This document shows positions 19,821 through 28,885 of a stretch of DNA of 64,000 nt, piece by piece. The notes under the pieces were generated by a model, which did no database searches, was not told the origin of the DNA, and saw only the letters and a list, made by a program, of their open reading frames with translations. This DNA comes from JAGXFP01 sp039714535 (lineage in GTDB: Bacteria > Desulfobacterota > Desulfobulbia > Desulfobulbales > JAGXFP01): the NCBI GenBank assembly GCA_039714535.1, contig JBDLJC010000011.1, forward strand, positions 1-64,000, read 5' to 3'. A program made the translations under genes and the position numbers. Every line of letters starts with the position of its first letter. Position 1 is the stretch's first letter.

Positions 19821-20192
19821 TCCCTGGGATAAGCTGCACAACTCAGCAGATTTTTTATCTCGCTCAATTTCGGCTTAGCGGAAGCTCTCACCAGCACGAC
19901 AAAATATTGTCTGCCCACCACTCGCCCTACCTATTAAACGATCCCCCTCTCCACCTTTTCCCAAAATGCAAAACCTACCCGTCATAAACCGTGAGAGCCT
20001 ACAGATATCCTTGACTATACTAGCTTTTTCGTCTATAAGGGTTGCTTCTTAGACTATAATAGTTAAATATTTTTATATACCAGCAGAGGCACTTCAATCA
20101 AGAGCTTGCCAATGCCACCACCACGAACAAGGGAGTCAAGCTCTGCGGCATGATCTGACTAGTTTTCGGGTCGACCGTATCGCTCATTAAAT
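19821..20192. other. Intergenic gap (372 bp) upstream of the helicase
   Basis: No gene seen. Contains a good sigma70-type promoter at 20011-20039 and a long untranslated leader for the helicase gene. Long leaders are common for cold-regulated DEAD-box helicases, but no specific motif was found here. Confidence 0.5.
20011..20039 (+). promoter_or_regulatory. Predicted promoter of the DEAD-box helicase gene
   Basis: TTGACT (20011-20016), 17 bases, TATAAG (20034-20039). It leaves an untranslated leader of about 150 bases before the ATG at 20193. A second TATAAT occurs at 20055-20060 without a convincing -35 box. Confidence 0.5.
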
Positions 20193-21692
20193 ATGGTAAT
20201 CAGATTAGTCAACTTTATCCGCAAGCGCCTGAAGAAATCCTCTGCTTCTAAAAGCGCTTCGCCCGACCAGCAAAAACTCACCGACCCAAAACTTGCCACC
20301 GCCAACGATCAACCCCGCCCCAAGAGAAAACGGCGGCGGCGCAAGAAGAAACCGGCAAACCCAAACCAGGTTGTCAACGCTACTCCTCAACCCCAACATG
20401 GTGATTGGGATCAGTCCAGCTTCGAAGTAACTCCGGAGGAGGGTAAGAGCCGGTTCCACGACTTTGACCTGCCGCCTGAGATCATGCACGCCATCAGCGA
20501 TCTCGACTTTAAATACTGCACTCCGATCCAGGCCGAATCCCTGCCGCACACCCTGAAGGGTTTGGATATCATCGGCAAGGCCCAGACCGGTACCGGCAAG
20601 ACCGCCGCCTTCCTGATCACCATCCTGGTCGATATCCTTATTAAGGATAAAACCGAACGGCCCCACGGCACCCCCCATAGCCTGATCATTGCCCCGACTC
20701 GGGAACTGGTTATGCAGATCGCCAAGGACGCCGAGAGTCTGGCTAAATATACCGATATCAACGTAGTTTCAGTTTTCGGTGGCGTCGATTACCAGAAACA
20801 ACAGAATAAACTTATCGGGAAAAAGGTCGGTCTGGTCGTGGCCACCCCCGGCCGCCTCCTCGATTTTAACTACAAACGGGTTATCGACCTGTCCATGGTA
20901 AAAATCATGGTCATCGACGAGGCCGATCGGATGCTCGACATGGGCTTTATCCCCGATGTCCGCAAAATTGTGCACGCCACCCCGAATAAGGACCGACGCC
21001 AAACCCTATTCTACAGTGCGACTATCACCGAGGAAGTAAATCATCTGGCCGCCCAGTGGACCAAAAAGCCGGTTACCATCGAGATCGAAGCGGAGCAAGT
21101 AACGGTAGACACCGTCGAACAGATTGTCTACCTGACCACCGCCAAGGATAAGTACAATCTGCTCTACAACACCATCATCACCAACAAGCTCGAGAGAGTG
21201 ATAGTTTTCGCCAATCGCCGCGATGAAACCCGCCGGCTCACCGAGCGCTTGAAGAGAAATAGCATTTCCTGCGCGATGCTTTCCGGTGAAGTTCCCCAGA
21301 ATAAACGAACCAAAACCCTGGAAGATTTCCGGAACGGCAAGATTCGGGTGCTGGTCGCCACCGATGTGGCCGGTCGAGGCATCCATATTGATGGCGTCAG
21401 CCACGTTATCAACTACACCCTGCCTTACGAATCGGAAGACTATGTCCACCGAATCGGTCGGACCGGCCGGGCCGGGGCGGCCGGTACTTCGATCAGCTTT
21501 GCCTGCGAGGAAGGATCCTTCTATATTCCAGAAATCGAGGCCTATATTGGCGCCAAACTGCCCTGTAGCACGCCCGAAGCGGAGTTATTGAAGCCCGCCC
21601 CCAAAGGTACCCGCAAACCGGAAAAAAAGGCCTACCAACAGAAAAGACCGAGCCATAGCAGAAGCAGGCGACCCCCGCAACGACGTCGTTAA
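20193..21692 (+). CDS. DEAD-box RNA helicase (RhlB/RhlE-like)
   Basis: ATP-dependent RNA helicase of mRNA turnover or ribosome assembly. The 499-residue protein has a very basic N-terminal extension (KRKRRRRKKK at 45-53), the Q motif (FKYCTPIQ, 106-113), Walker A AQTGTGKT (130-137), PTREL, DEAD (242-245), SAT (275-277) and the C-terminal ATDVAGRGIHIDGVSHVINYTLP and HRIGRTGRAG motifs. The tail after about 465 is again basic. The basic extension plus the core resemble RhlB, but RhlE cannot be excluded. Single gene with its own promoter. Confidence 0.93.
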   Translation: MVIRLVNFIRKRLKKSSASKSASPDQQKLTDPKLATANDQPRPKRKRRRRKKKPANPNQVVNATPQPQHGDWDQSSFEVTPEEGKSRFHDFDLPPEIMHAISDLDFKYCTPIQAESLPHTLKGLDIIGKAQTGTGKTAAFLITILVDILIKDKTERPHGTPHSLIIAPTRELVMQIAKDAESLAKYTDINVVSVFGGVDYQKQQNKLIGKKVGLVVATPGRLLDFNYKRVIDLSMVKIMVIDEADRMLDMGFIPDVRKIVHATPNKDRRQTLFYSATITEEVNHLAAQWTKKPVTIEIEAEQVTVDTVEQIVYLTTAKDKYNLLYNTIITNKLERVIVFANRRDETRRLTERLKRNSISCAMLSGEVPQNKRTKTLEDFRNGKIRVLVATDVAGRGIHIDGVSHVINYTLPYESEDYVHRIGRTGRAGAAGTSISFACEEGSFYIPEIEAYIGAKLPCSTPEAELLKPAPKGTRKPEKKAYQQKRPSHSRSRRPPQRRR

Positions 21693-21807
21693 ACCGGGAA
21701 TACGACCGGTCATCTACCACGCCTATCCTCACCAGGTTTATGGTCCATTTTGCTCCCACAAACCGGGCCATAAACTTTGTAGCAAACTTAGCTGCTATCA
21801 AAAAAAA

Positions 21808-21837
21808 TTGCCTGCCCAGGGAAACATCCTGTATTAT
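21808..21837 (+). promoter_or_regulatory. Possible promoter of the ComF-like gene
   Basis: TTGCCT (21808-21813), 18 bases, TATTAT (21832-21837), about 50 bases before the ATG at 21888. Moderate match only. Confidence 0.35.
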
Positions 21838-21887
21838 CAGAGGGTAATTCTTGTTAGCAACAAAACAGAAAGAGCCTTATTATTTCC

Positions 21888-22619
21888 ATGAAAAAAATTG
21901 GCCAAGAGATAATCAGCTCAGTAACAGAACTGTTGTTTCCGGCAAGCTGTCTGGCCTGTGGTCAACCACCGGAACAATTCGGCAAAATCATGTTATGCCG
22001 AAGCTGTTTAGCAGAGGTTAGGTTAATTGACAGGCCTCTGTGTAAGTGTTGTGGCAGACCATTTCATGAAGCCACGGGGGATGAACATCTCTGTGGGCTA
22101 TGCCTCAAAGATCATTACCATTTTGATATGGCCAGGGCCCTGGTCCAATACCGCCCACCGATCACCACGATCATCTCCCGCTTCAAATACCACGGCCAGA
22201 CCACCAGCCTGAAAAGTTTTCAGGCAATCCAGCAGCAACTGCCCGGCTTGACCGATCTGAACCAGCCGGATTTAATCATCCCGATACCACTTCACCTTAA
22301 ACGGCTGCGGCAAAGAGGCTTCAACCAGGCCTTGTTGCTGGCCCGGGCCTTATATCCAAATCACCAACAACTGATAGATTTTAGGGTGCTGGAAAGGCAT
22401 CGCTTTACAGAACCGCAGACCGGCTTGAGCGGTAAAATCCGAAGAAAGAATTTAAAAAATGCTTTTCGGGTAAAAGATGAGGAAGTCGTGAAGGGAAAAA
22501 GAGTGCTGCTGGTCGATGATGTTTTCACCACCGGCACCACCGTTAATGAATGCGCCAAGGTCTTAAAAAAGGCCGGCAGCCAAGAAGTCCAGGTTTTAAC
22601 CATAGCCAGGGTGGATTGA
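21888..22619 (+). CDS. ComF-family phosphoribosyltransferase-like protein
   Basis: A 243-residue ComF/GntX-type protein. The N-terminus has paired cysteines (CLACG, CRSC, then CKCC and CGLC, about 20-70) that should bind zinc. The C-terminal half is a PRTase fold: RLRQRGFNQALLLAR and the PRPP loop RVLLVDDVFTTGTTV (about 205-219). In competent bacteria ComF acts in DNA uptake; here no other competence genes are near, so the role is uncertain. Single gene. Confidence 0.85.
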   Translation: MKKIGQEIISSVTELLFPASCLACGQPPEQFGKIMLCRSCLAEVRLIDRPLCKCCGRPFHEATGDEHLCGLCLKDHYHFDMARALVQYRPPITTIISRFKYHGQTTSLKSFQAIQQQLPGLTDLNQPDLIIPIPLHLKRLRQRGFNQALLLARALYPNHQQLIDFRVLERHRFTEPQTGLSGKIRRKNLKNAFRVKDEEVVKGKRVLLVDDVFTTGTTVNECAKVLKKAGSQEVQVLTIARVD

Positions 22620-22656
22620 AAAAGCCTGTTTTTCCCCAAATAACTCCTAACCTGAA

Positions 22657-22762
22657 TTAATCGAGTCAAGCAGAGCAAAATGCCAGGAATCAAGCTGTTC
22701 AGCTAACGTCCGTATGCTGAATATCCGGTGACACAACAGTTTGCCCTGATCGACTCGATTAA
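22657..22762. repeat. Inverted-repeat element between the ComF-like gene and pit
   Basis: TTAATCGAGTC (22657-22667) and GACTCGATTAA (22752-22762) are perfect inverted repeats, and pairing extends inward for about 24 bases with few mismatches. A second stem TTCAGC/GCTGAA (22698-22703/22716-22721) lies inside. The 106-base unit could fold into a long branched hairpin. It is non-coding, sits between convergent genes and has no T-run, so a small non-autonomous element or processing site fits better than a plain terminator. Confidence 0.5.
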
Positions 22763-24075
22763 CCACCGATAGCCATGATCAGCAGCCGGACCTTTTCAAG
22801 GAGTAAGGAGCGCCCGACAACAAAAAGAACCATCGACAGAATCGCCGCCGCCGGCACGGTAATAATCCACGAACTGAAGATCTTTTTAGCAACAGCTGTA
22901 TTAATACCAGTAAGGCCGCGGGCCAAACCGATACCCATAATCGCTCCAACCAGGGTGTGGGTGGTGGAAACCGGCAAACTCATTCTGGTACAGACCAGGA
23001 CCGTGGCGGTGGCCGCCACATCTGCCGCCACCCCGCGGGAGGGGGTAATCTCGGTGATCTTGGTGCCAACCGTCTGCATAACCCGGTGGCCGTAAGTAGC
23101 CAAGCCCAGAACAATTCCACCGCCGCCCAAAGCCAGGATCCAGAATGGCACCCCGACCTTCATCTCAATGGTGCCGTTCTGGAGAATATGGACCACGGCG
23201 GCCAGCGGCCCGACCGAGTTTGCCACATCATTGGCTCCATGGGCAAAGGCCACCGAACAGGAGCTGATGATAACCAACGGGGTGAAGACCCTTTCAACCT
23301 CTTCAAGCTGATCGGAAATAGACAGTGATTCCTTGCCCCGCAAAGACCTTGCCACCCATACCTTTGAAATAACCGCGAAAAAAAGACTCGCACCCAGAGC
23401 AAAGATCATCGTCACATTGTCGGTGAGCCATTCAATATCACCGGTGACATGTTTAAGGCCTTTATAGACCGTGGCCAGAATAACCGTGGCGCTGACAATA
23501 AAGACAATAACCGGCACAAAGCTTACTGCAGCTTTGACCGGCCGCTCCTGGCCGAGGATAAACTTGGTTATAAATTTAAAAAAAACGTAACCGAGAACAC
23601 CGCCGGCCACTGGTGAAATAAACCAGCTGGCCACAATCTGGCCCATTTTAACCCAGTTGACCGAATTCATGCCAGCCGCGACAATGCCGAACCCGGCCAC
23701 CGCCCCGACTATGGAGTGGGTGGTGGAGACCGGCATACCGGTGGCAGAAGAAAAATGCAGCCAGAAAGCGGCGGACAACAGGGCGGCGGTCATCCCCACC
23801 ACAATTATGGCAGCGGCTTCGCCCTGCATCAGACCGGGCATTTTCGCGATAACCGAAGGATCAACAATCCCCTTCCGCACCGTATTGGTAACGTGGGAAC
23901 CAACCAGAACCGCCCCGGCAAACTCACAGATACCTGCCAGGATAACGGCATTTTTTACCGATAACGCCTTGGAGCCAACCGCATCGGCCATCGAGTTGGC
24001 CACGTCATTGGCCCCGATATTCCACGCCATATAGAGACCCAGCAGGGCCGCAACAGAAATAACCACTAAATCCAT
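22759..24075 (-). CDS. pit: Inorganic phosphate transporter, Pit family
   Basis: A 438-residue inner-membrane carrier for phosphate (metal-phosphate symport). The two internally repeated PiT signatures are present: NIGANDVANSMADAVGSKAL (20-39) near the N-terminus and AHGANDVANSVGPLAAV (about 278-294) in the second half, each followed by the PVSTTHSIVG / PVSTTHTLVG motif. About ten hydrophobic segments surround a hydrophilic central loop. It follows the DUF47 gene by 39 bases on the same strand. Confidence 0.95.
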   Translation of the reverse strand: MDLVVISVAALLGLYMAWNIGANDVANSMADAVGSKALSVKNAVILAGICEFAGAVLVGSHVTNTVRKGIVDPSVIAKMPGLMQGEAAAIIVVGMTAALLSAAFWLHFSSATGMPVSTTHSIVGAVAGFGIVAAGMNSVNWVKMGQIVASWFISPVAGGVLGYVFFKFITKFILGQERPVKAAVSFVPVIVFIVSATVILATVYKGLKHVTGDIEWLTDNVTMIFALGASLFFAVISKVWVARSLRGKESLSISDQLEEVERVFTPLVIISSCSVAFAHGANDVANSVGPLAAVVHILQNGTIEMKVGVPFWILALGGGGIVLGLATYGHRVMQTVGTKITEITPSRGVAADVAATATVLVCTRMSLPVSTTHTLVGAIMGIGLARGLTGINTAVAKKIFSSWIITVPAAAILSMVLFVVGRSLLLEKVRLLIMAIGG

Positions 24076-24114
24076 TTTATTGTTCCCGGGATTGTTTTAG
24101 AGATATTGCCAGTT

Positions 24115-24786
24115 TTATTTGACGATCATCATCCTGAGCATGTCACCGGCATTTTCCGCCTCGTTGGCAATGGAACCAAGGGCCAGCAGGATCTTCTCAT
24201 GAAAGATAATGGTGGTGGGATCGATCTCACCTTCCAGGCTGTAAAGCTTCTTGGAGAGACTGCGGGCCATCCGGTCGGCTTTCCATTCCTCCTCACCGAG
24301 ACCATCGAGAAGATCGAGGACAACCTTGGCCTCAGCTCCGCCAAAAGAAACCTCAGCCAGACTGTTAAGTTCAACAGCGGCGCTCAGCAACGAGCCAGTG
24401 ACCTGGAAGATCTGATCGACAAACTCGAAAAAACCATCGATCAGCTCAGGATGAATAACAGTATTACGAATGGTCAGAATAACCGCTAAATCCTCGACCC
24501 GGTCGGCGATCTTGTCCTGACGACGGAGAAAATTATCGAGCTCCGATTTTTCAACGGGTAAAAAGAAACGGCGGGGCAGGCGGGAACGGATCTTCTGTTT
24601 GAGCAGATCGGCTTCATATTCCAGCTTGGAAATCTTATCCTGCAGATTATGAATCTCCAGATAGTTTTCATGGGCCAAGGCCTCCATCAGGGGCCTGACC
24701 ACCTCCACACACTCGTGAACCTTTTTGGTGTGCTCGACAAGCGGTCCAAAAGGTGAACCACTGAACATATCCTGGATAATACTCAT
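24115..24786 (-). CDS. TIGR00153/DUF47 PhoU-like regulator of Pit
   Basis: A 223-residue all-helical protein of the DUF47 family, which pairs with Pit transporters and is thought to control them as PhoU does for Pst. Starting at MSIIQDMFSGSPFGPLVEHTKKVHECVEVV; this start at 24786 has an ideal GGGAGGAG ribosome site, while a longer ORF upstream (to 24846) has none. The helices carry conserved acidic and basic residues (LEYEADLLKQKIRSRLPRRFFLP, DKIADRVEDLAV). Same operon as pit. Confidence 0.92.
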   Translation of the reverse strand: MSIIQDMFSGSPFGPLVEHTKKVHECVEVVRPLMEALAHENYLEIHNLQDKISKLEYEADLLKQKIRSRLPRRFFLPVEKSELDNFLRRQDKIADRVEDLAVILTIRNTVIHPELIDGFFEFVDQIFQVTGSLLSAAVELNSLAEVSFGGAEAKVVLDLLDGLGEEEWKADRMARSLSKKLYSLEGEIDPTTIIFHEKILLALGSIANEAENAGDMLRMMIVK

Positions 24787-24913
24787 TTTCTCCTCCCGAT
24801 TTAATAGGGATGGCCGCCGAAGATACTGCGCCTGCAGATATCTCATTTTCCTGCTGTTTTGGCGTTGATTCGCTTGCGGCGAACATACCCCACGTCACAT
24901 TACAAAGCAACCA

Positions 24914-27121
24914 TCATTTTTTAACTGATCCGACGTTAGCCGGTCCAGGAAAATCTTTTATTGCTTTAGCCAACTCATCAAGATTTATGATCGGTTTCTC
25001 ACAGGTATAATCGCGACATAGATAGACCGTGGTCTGACCATCGACCATCGTCTGAAACTTGGTATAACCGGCTATCTTTTCGATCTTCAATCCCTCCGGG
25101 CCGGGCTGGTGCAAAACCACAACTTTATTAGGAGCAAAGCTGCGGTTGAGCAACTTCAGCACAGCCCCGGTAGCGGCAGAATCAGGCTTACCGGCAATGA
25201 CAATCTCGCCGGCCGGGCCGAGCAGATAATCAACCGCGCTTAAAAACATCGCGTAGCCCGGCGGATATTCTCCGGCCTCTACCATGATCTTTCGGCTCAT
25301 TTTAGCGGACATCTCCCGAAATTTTGGTTCAACGGTAATTTTGGAGAGCTTCAGAATATTAAGCAGGGCCACTGAATTGCCGGCCGGAATGGCGCCATCA
25401 TAAAAATCCCTGATCGAACCGAGCAGCTCTTCATTTCCGCTACCGGAAAAATTGAAAACCTCATGCTCATCGTCCCAGAAGAGATTTACCATATCGTAGG
25501 TCAACTCGACGGCCAGAAGCAGATAATCATCATTAAAGTCTGCCTCGTAGAGATTCATCAGCCCATAGACCAGAAAGGCGTAGTCGTCCAGATAGGCCGG
25601 CAGGGCCGCCTCACCATCCCGGTATCTTCGCAACAGCCGACCCTTGTCATCCCGAAGTTCTCTTATAATAAAATCAGCCGCTTTTTCCGCCGCAGCCAGA
25701 TATGAGCTCTCACCAAGAACCCTGCCACCCATCGCCAGAGCCGCGATCATCAGACCGTTCCAGGAAGTGAGGATCTTGTCATCCTTGAAGGGGTGAATCC
25801 GCTCGGCACGCTTAGCGAAAAGGATCTGCCGCGATTTTTCCAAGGCTGTCGGAAAATCGGTTTCCTGCAGATGAAGGATGTTAAGGCCGGTCTGGTTTCC
25901 CGTTACCTCGTCATGATAATTGCCATCCTTTTTAATCCCGAACACCTTGCTGAACTCTGCCCCATCCTCCGCCCCCAGCAGGTTGGTTATCTCCGCGACT
26001 GACCAGAGATAGAACTTGCCCTCAACCCCTTCCGAGTCGGCATCCTCGGCCGAATAGAAACCACCGGTCGGGGCGGTCATGTCCCGCAACACATAACTGA
26101 AGATCTCCCGGGCGGTGTCAGCAAAAAAATCCTCGCCGGTGGCCTGGTAGGTTTCCAGATAGGCAATGGCCAGCAGGGCCTGGTCATAAAGCATCTTCTC
26201 GAAATGGGGGACCAGGAATTCGCGGTCCGTCGAATAGCGGTGGAACCCCCAGCCAAGTTGATCATAAATACCGCCCTTCCTTAGCGCAGTCAGAGTTTCT
26301 TTGACCATCTCCAGGGCCTGTTCCTCACCGGTTCTTTGCCAGTAACGCAGTAGAAACATCAACTGATGCGGACTTGGAAACTTCGGGGCCTTGCCAAAGC
26401 CGCCATACTGGGAATCGTAGATACTGGCAAATTGTTGATAAGCCTTGACCAGGATCGACTCATCGAGCTTACCTGCCTCTTTTTTCCCGGCTGTTTCATT
26501 GATAAGCCCGGTAATCTTTTCTGCAGAGCCAAGCAACCGCTCCTGATCACTTTGCCAAAGTTCAATGGTGCTTTCGATAATATCAACAAATCCTGGCCGC
26601 CCATAACCGGACTCCACAGGAAAATAAGTGCCGGCAAAAAATGGTTTGCGGTCCGGGGTCATAAATACGGTCAGGGGCCAGCCGCCGCGACCACTAATGA
26701 TCTGAGCGACCTTCATATAGATGCCGTCAATATCGGGCCGCTCCTCGCGATCGACCTTGATCGAGATGAAGTGGCGGTTGAGAATTTCAGCAACCCGCAG
26801 GCTTGCAAAGGACTCGTGGGCCATAACATGGCACCAGTGGCAGGTTGAGTAGCCAATCGAGAGGAAGATCGGTTTATTTTCCCGTCGAGCCCGGGCAAAG
26901 GCCTCCTCCCCCCACGGATACCAGTCCACCGGGTTTTCGGCATGCTGGAGGAGATAAGGGCTCTTCTCAAAGATGAGGCGATTATATTTTGCCCCACCGT
27001 CAGGGGGGATCTTGCCAAGATCTATTTTGCTGATATCCATACCGCTCACCGGCCCGATTGAGACGATCTGCCCGACTACGAGCAGACCGGTCAAAAGCAT
27101 TTTAAAAGAGAAAAATCTCAT
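24914..27121 (-). CDS. DUF255 thioredoxin-like/YyaL protein, exported
   Basis: About 735 residues from the start at 27121 (AAGGG ribosome site); the longer reading to 27241 has no support. A hydrophobic signal (3-22) precedes the DUF255 thioredoxin-like domain: NRLIFEKSPYLLQHAENPVDWYPWGEEAF and the CHWCHVM motif (C94 and C97). The rest is the family's alpha/alpha-toroid, cellobiose-epimerase-like region with WNGLMIAALA. The family is widespread (YyaL, human SPATA20) but its reaction is unknown. The signal peptide suggests a periplasmic location, unlike most cytosolic members. Confidence 0.88.
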   Translation of the reverse strand: MRFFSFKMLLTGLLVVGQIVSIGPVSGMDISKIDLGKIPPDGGAKYNRLIFEKSPYLLQHAENPVDWYPWGEEAFARARRENKPIFLSIGYSTCHWCHVMAHESFASLRVAEILNRHFISIKVDREERPDIDGIYMKVAQIISGRGGWPLTVFMTPDRKPFFAGTYFPVESGYGRPGFVDIIESTIELWQSDQERLLGSAEKITGLINETAGKKEAGKLDESILVKAYQQFASIYDSQYGGFGKAPKFPSPHQLMFLLRYWQRTGEEQALEMVKETLTALRKGGIYDQLGWGFHRYSTDREFLVPHFEKMLYDQALLAIAYLETYQATGEDFFADTAREIFSYVLRDMTAPTGGFYSAEDADSEGVEGKFYLWSVAEITNLLGAEDGAEFSKVFGIKKDGNYHDEVTGNQTGLNILHLQETDFPTALEKSRQILFAKRAERIHPFKDDKILTSWNGLMIAALAMGGRVLGESSYLAAAEKAADFIIRELRDDKGRLLRRYRDGEAALPAYLDDYAFLVYGLMNLYEADFNDDYLLLAVELTYDMVNLFWDDEHEVFNFSGSGNEELLGSIRDFYDGAIPAGNSVALLNILKLSKITVEPKFREMSAKMSRKIMVEAGEYPPGYAMFLSAVDYLLGPAGEIVIAGKPDSAATGAVLKLLNRSFAPNKVVVLHQPGPEGLKIEKIAGYTKFQTMVDGQTTVYLCRDYTCEKPIINLDELAKAIKDFPGPANVGSVKK

Positions 27122-27333
27122 ATCGCCCTTACTGCACATCACTAACATCACAAGCGCTGAAAGATGATTGATATCGCGGGCAAATTCAAACTCACTGCAA
27201 CGTACTCCCATAGACATCTTATAACCTTGCAAGCAGAACAAACCAGCATTACATTGATTGTGTTCTTAAAATTTCGATCTACGTCGTCGTAATGCATTTT
27301 ACTAACCATCCTTAAACTTTTGCGAGAGTAGCC

Positions 27334-27429
27334 ATGATTGAAATATTCAAAATATCGTTTTCCATTATTATCGCCGGGGTAACCCTGGCTGTTATCATCA
27401 AGAAAAAAGAGCCCGAGTGCCCGGCCTGA
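27334..27429 (+). CDS. Small single-pass membrane protein, 31 residues
   Basis: A 31-codon ORF, beginning MIEIFKISFSIIIAGVTLAV, with one hydrophobic helix (about 6-22) and then a charged tail (KKKEPECPA). It lies between the divergent DUF255 gene and mtnA, with a weak upstream GAGAG. Composition and topology look protein-like but there is no independent support such as conservation. Confidence 0.35.
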   Translation: MIEIFKISFSIIIAGVTLAVIIKKKEPECPA

Positions 27430-27520
27430 CTACCCCTCTATGCTTCTTTGGGTATGGGTCTCATATCCTACGTACTTCTTTCCAAGTTTTTTTAATTTCT
27501 CATATTTAGAGTCATAATAA

Positions 27521-28645
27521 ATGAAGATAAACAACATCGCCTACCGAACCATCTGGCCGGATCCGGATAACCAGAAGGTCATCAAGATCATCGACCAACG
27601 CCACTTGCCCCACCAATTAATTATTGAAGATCTGAACAATGTTAATGATTTTGCCGCTGCAATTAGTGAGATGCATGTGCGGGGAGCAGGATTGATCGGC
27701 GCCACTGCCGGTTTCGGCATGTACAGCGCTATTATAGCCGCCGGTAATGACAATGTTGACGAGGTGTTGCAAGAGGCGGCAGAAAAACTTATCTCCACCC
27801 GACCAACTGCCACCAACTTGGCTTGGGCCGTGACCCGGCAACTGGAAGCGGTTAAAACCGGCAACGATCTTGCTGAAAAAACCAGCATCATGTTCAACAC
27901 CGCCTGTCAGATCGCCGATGAAGATGCCGACTACTGTCGCCGCCTTGGCGAACACGGCCTGGAGATAATCAGAAAGATCAGCAAAAAGAAAAACGGCGAG
28001 CCGGTCAATATTCTCACCCACTGCAACGCCGGTTGGCTGGCCTTTGTCGATTACGGCTCGGCCACCGCGCCGATCTATGCCGCCCACCGTGAGGGGATAA
28101 AAGTCCATGTCTGGGTTGATGAAACCAGGCCGTGGCTGCAGGGTGCCAAACTGACCGCCTGGGAGTTGAACGAAGAAGGTGTGCCCCATACCCTGATCGT
28201 CGACAATACCGGCGGCCACCTCATGCAGCACGATCTGGTCGATATGGTTATCGTCGGCACCGACCGCACCACCTACACCGGCGATGTGGCTAACAAGATC
28301 GGCACCTATCTCAAGGCGTTGGCCGCCAAAGACAACGGGGTTCCCTTCTATGTGGCCCTGCCATCCTCAACCTTCGACTGGCAGATTAGAGACGGGGTAA
28401 AAGAGATCCCGGTTGAAGAACGAAGCGGCGATGAAATCAAATATGTCAGCGGTATTACCGAAGCAGATCAGATAGAAACAGTCAGGATAGCCCCTGAAAC
28501 CAGCGATACGGCTAACTATGGGTTTGATGTAACCCCCGCCCGCTTGGTAACTGGTTTAATAACCGAACGGGGAATCTGCGGTGCTAATGAGGAAGAGGTT
28601 CTTAAGCTGTATCCGGAAAAGAAATTATTCTCTAAAGCGGACTAA
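27521..28645 (+). CDS. mtnA: S-methyl-5-thioribose-1-phosphate isomerase
   Basis: A 374-residue member of the MtnA / eIF2B-like family, which converts methylthioribose-1-phosphate to methylthioribulose-1-phosphate in methionine salvage. Family features are MHVRGAGLIG (51-60), NILTHCNAG (163-171, catalytic Cys168), GTDRTTYTGDVANKIGTY (246-263, catalytic Asp248) and SSTFDW. GTDR replaces the more common GADR. Other salvage genes are absent nearby; MtnA in such organisms can also act in the dihydroxyacetone-phosphate type shunt. Confidence 0.9.
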   Translation: MKINNIAYRTIWPDPDNQKVIKIIDQRHLPHQLIIEDLNNVNDFAAAISEMHVRGAGLIGATAGFGMYSAIIAAGNDNVDEVLQEAAEKLISTRPTATNLAWAVTRQLEAVKTGNDLAEKTSIMFNTACQIADEDADYCRRLGEHGLEIIRKISKKKNGEPVNILTHCNAGWLAFVDYGSATAPIYAAHREGIKVHVWVDETRPWLQGAKLTAWELNEEGVPHTLIVDNTGGHLMQHDLVDMVIVGTDRTTYTGDVANKIGTYLKALAAKDNGVPFYVALPSSTFDWQIRDGVKEIPVEERSGDEIKYVSGITEADQIETVRIAPETSDTANYGFDVTPARLVTGLITERGICGANEEEVLKLYPEKKLFSKAD

Positions 28646-28782
28646 ACATCTAATAAATCAGACTTGCTCTGACCATTCAGCAAAGCGGCTTTTATCTTTA
28701 TCTGACAATTGCCATTTTATGATAAAAGATAACAATCTATAGTTTTGAGGGTGGCTTTTTTCTCAAGATGCCGGCGAGACAT

Positions 28783-28810
28783 CTCAAATCTGGTTAACAC
28801 TAGATTTGAG
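28783..28810. other. Perfect hairpin between mtnA and the sensor kinase
   Basis: CTCAAATCT (28783-28791) pairs perfectly with AGATTTGAG (28802-28810) around a 10-base loop, between two convergent genes. No T-run follows on either strand, so a terminator role is only possible, not shown. Confidence 0.4.
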
Positions 28811-28885
28811 GGAAAACCACAACACAAACAACCATTACAATGACTGGAAGCAGGTCCAGTAGAACTGGGGGCAGGAAAAACACTT

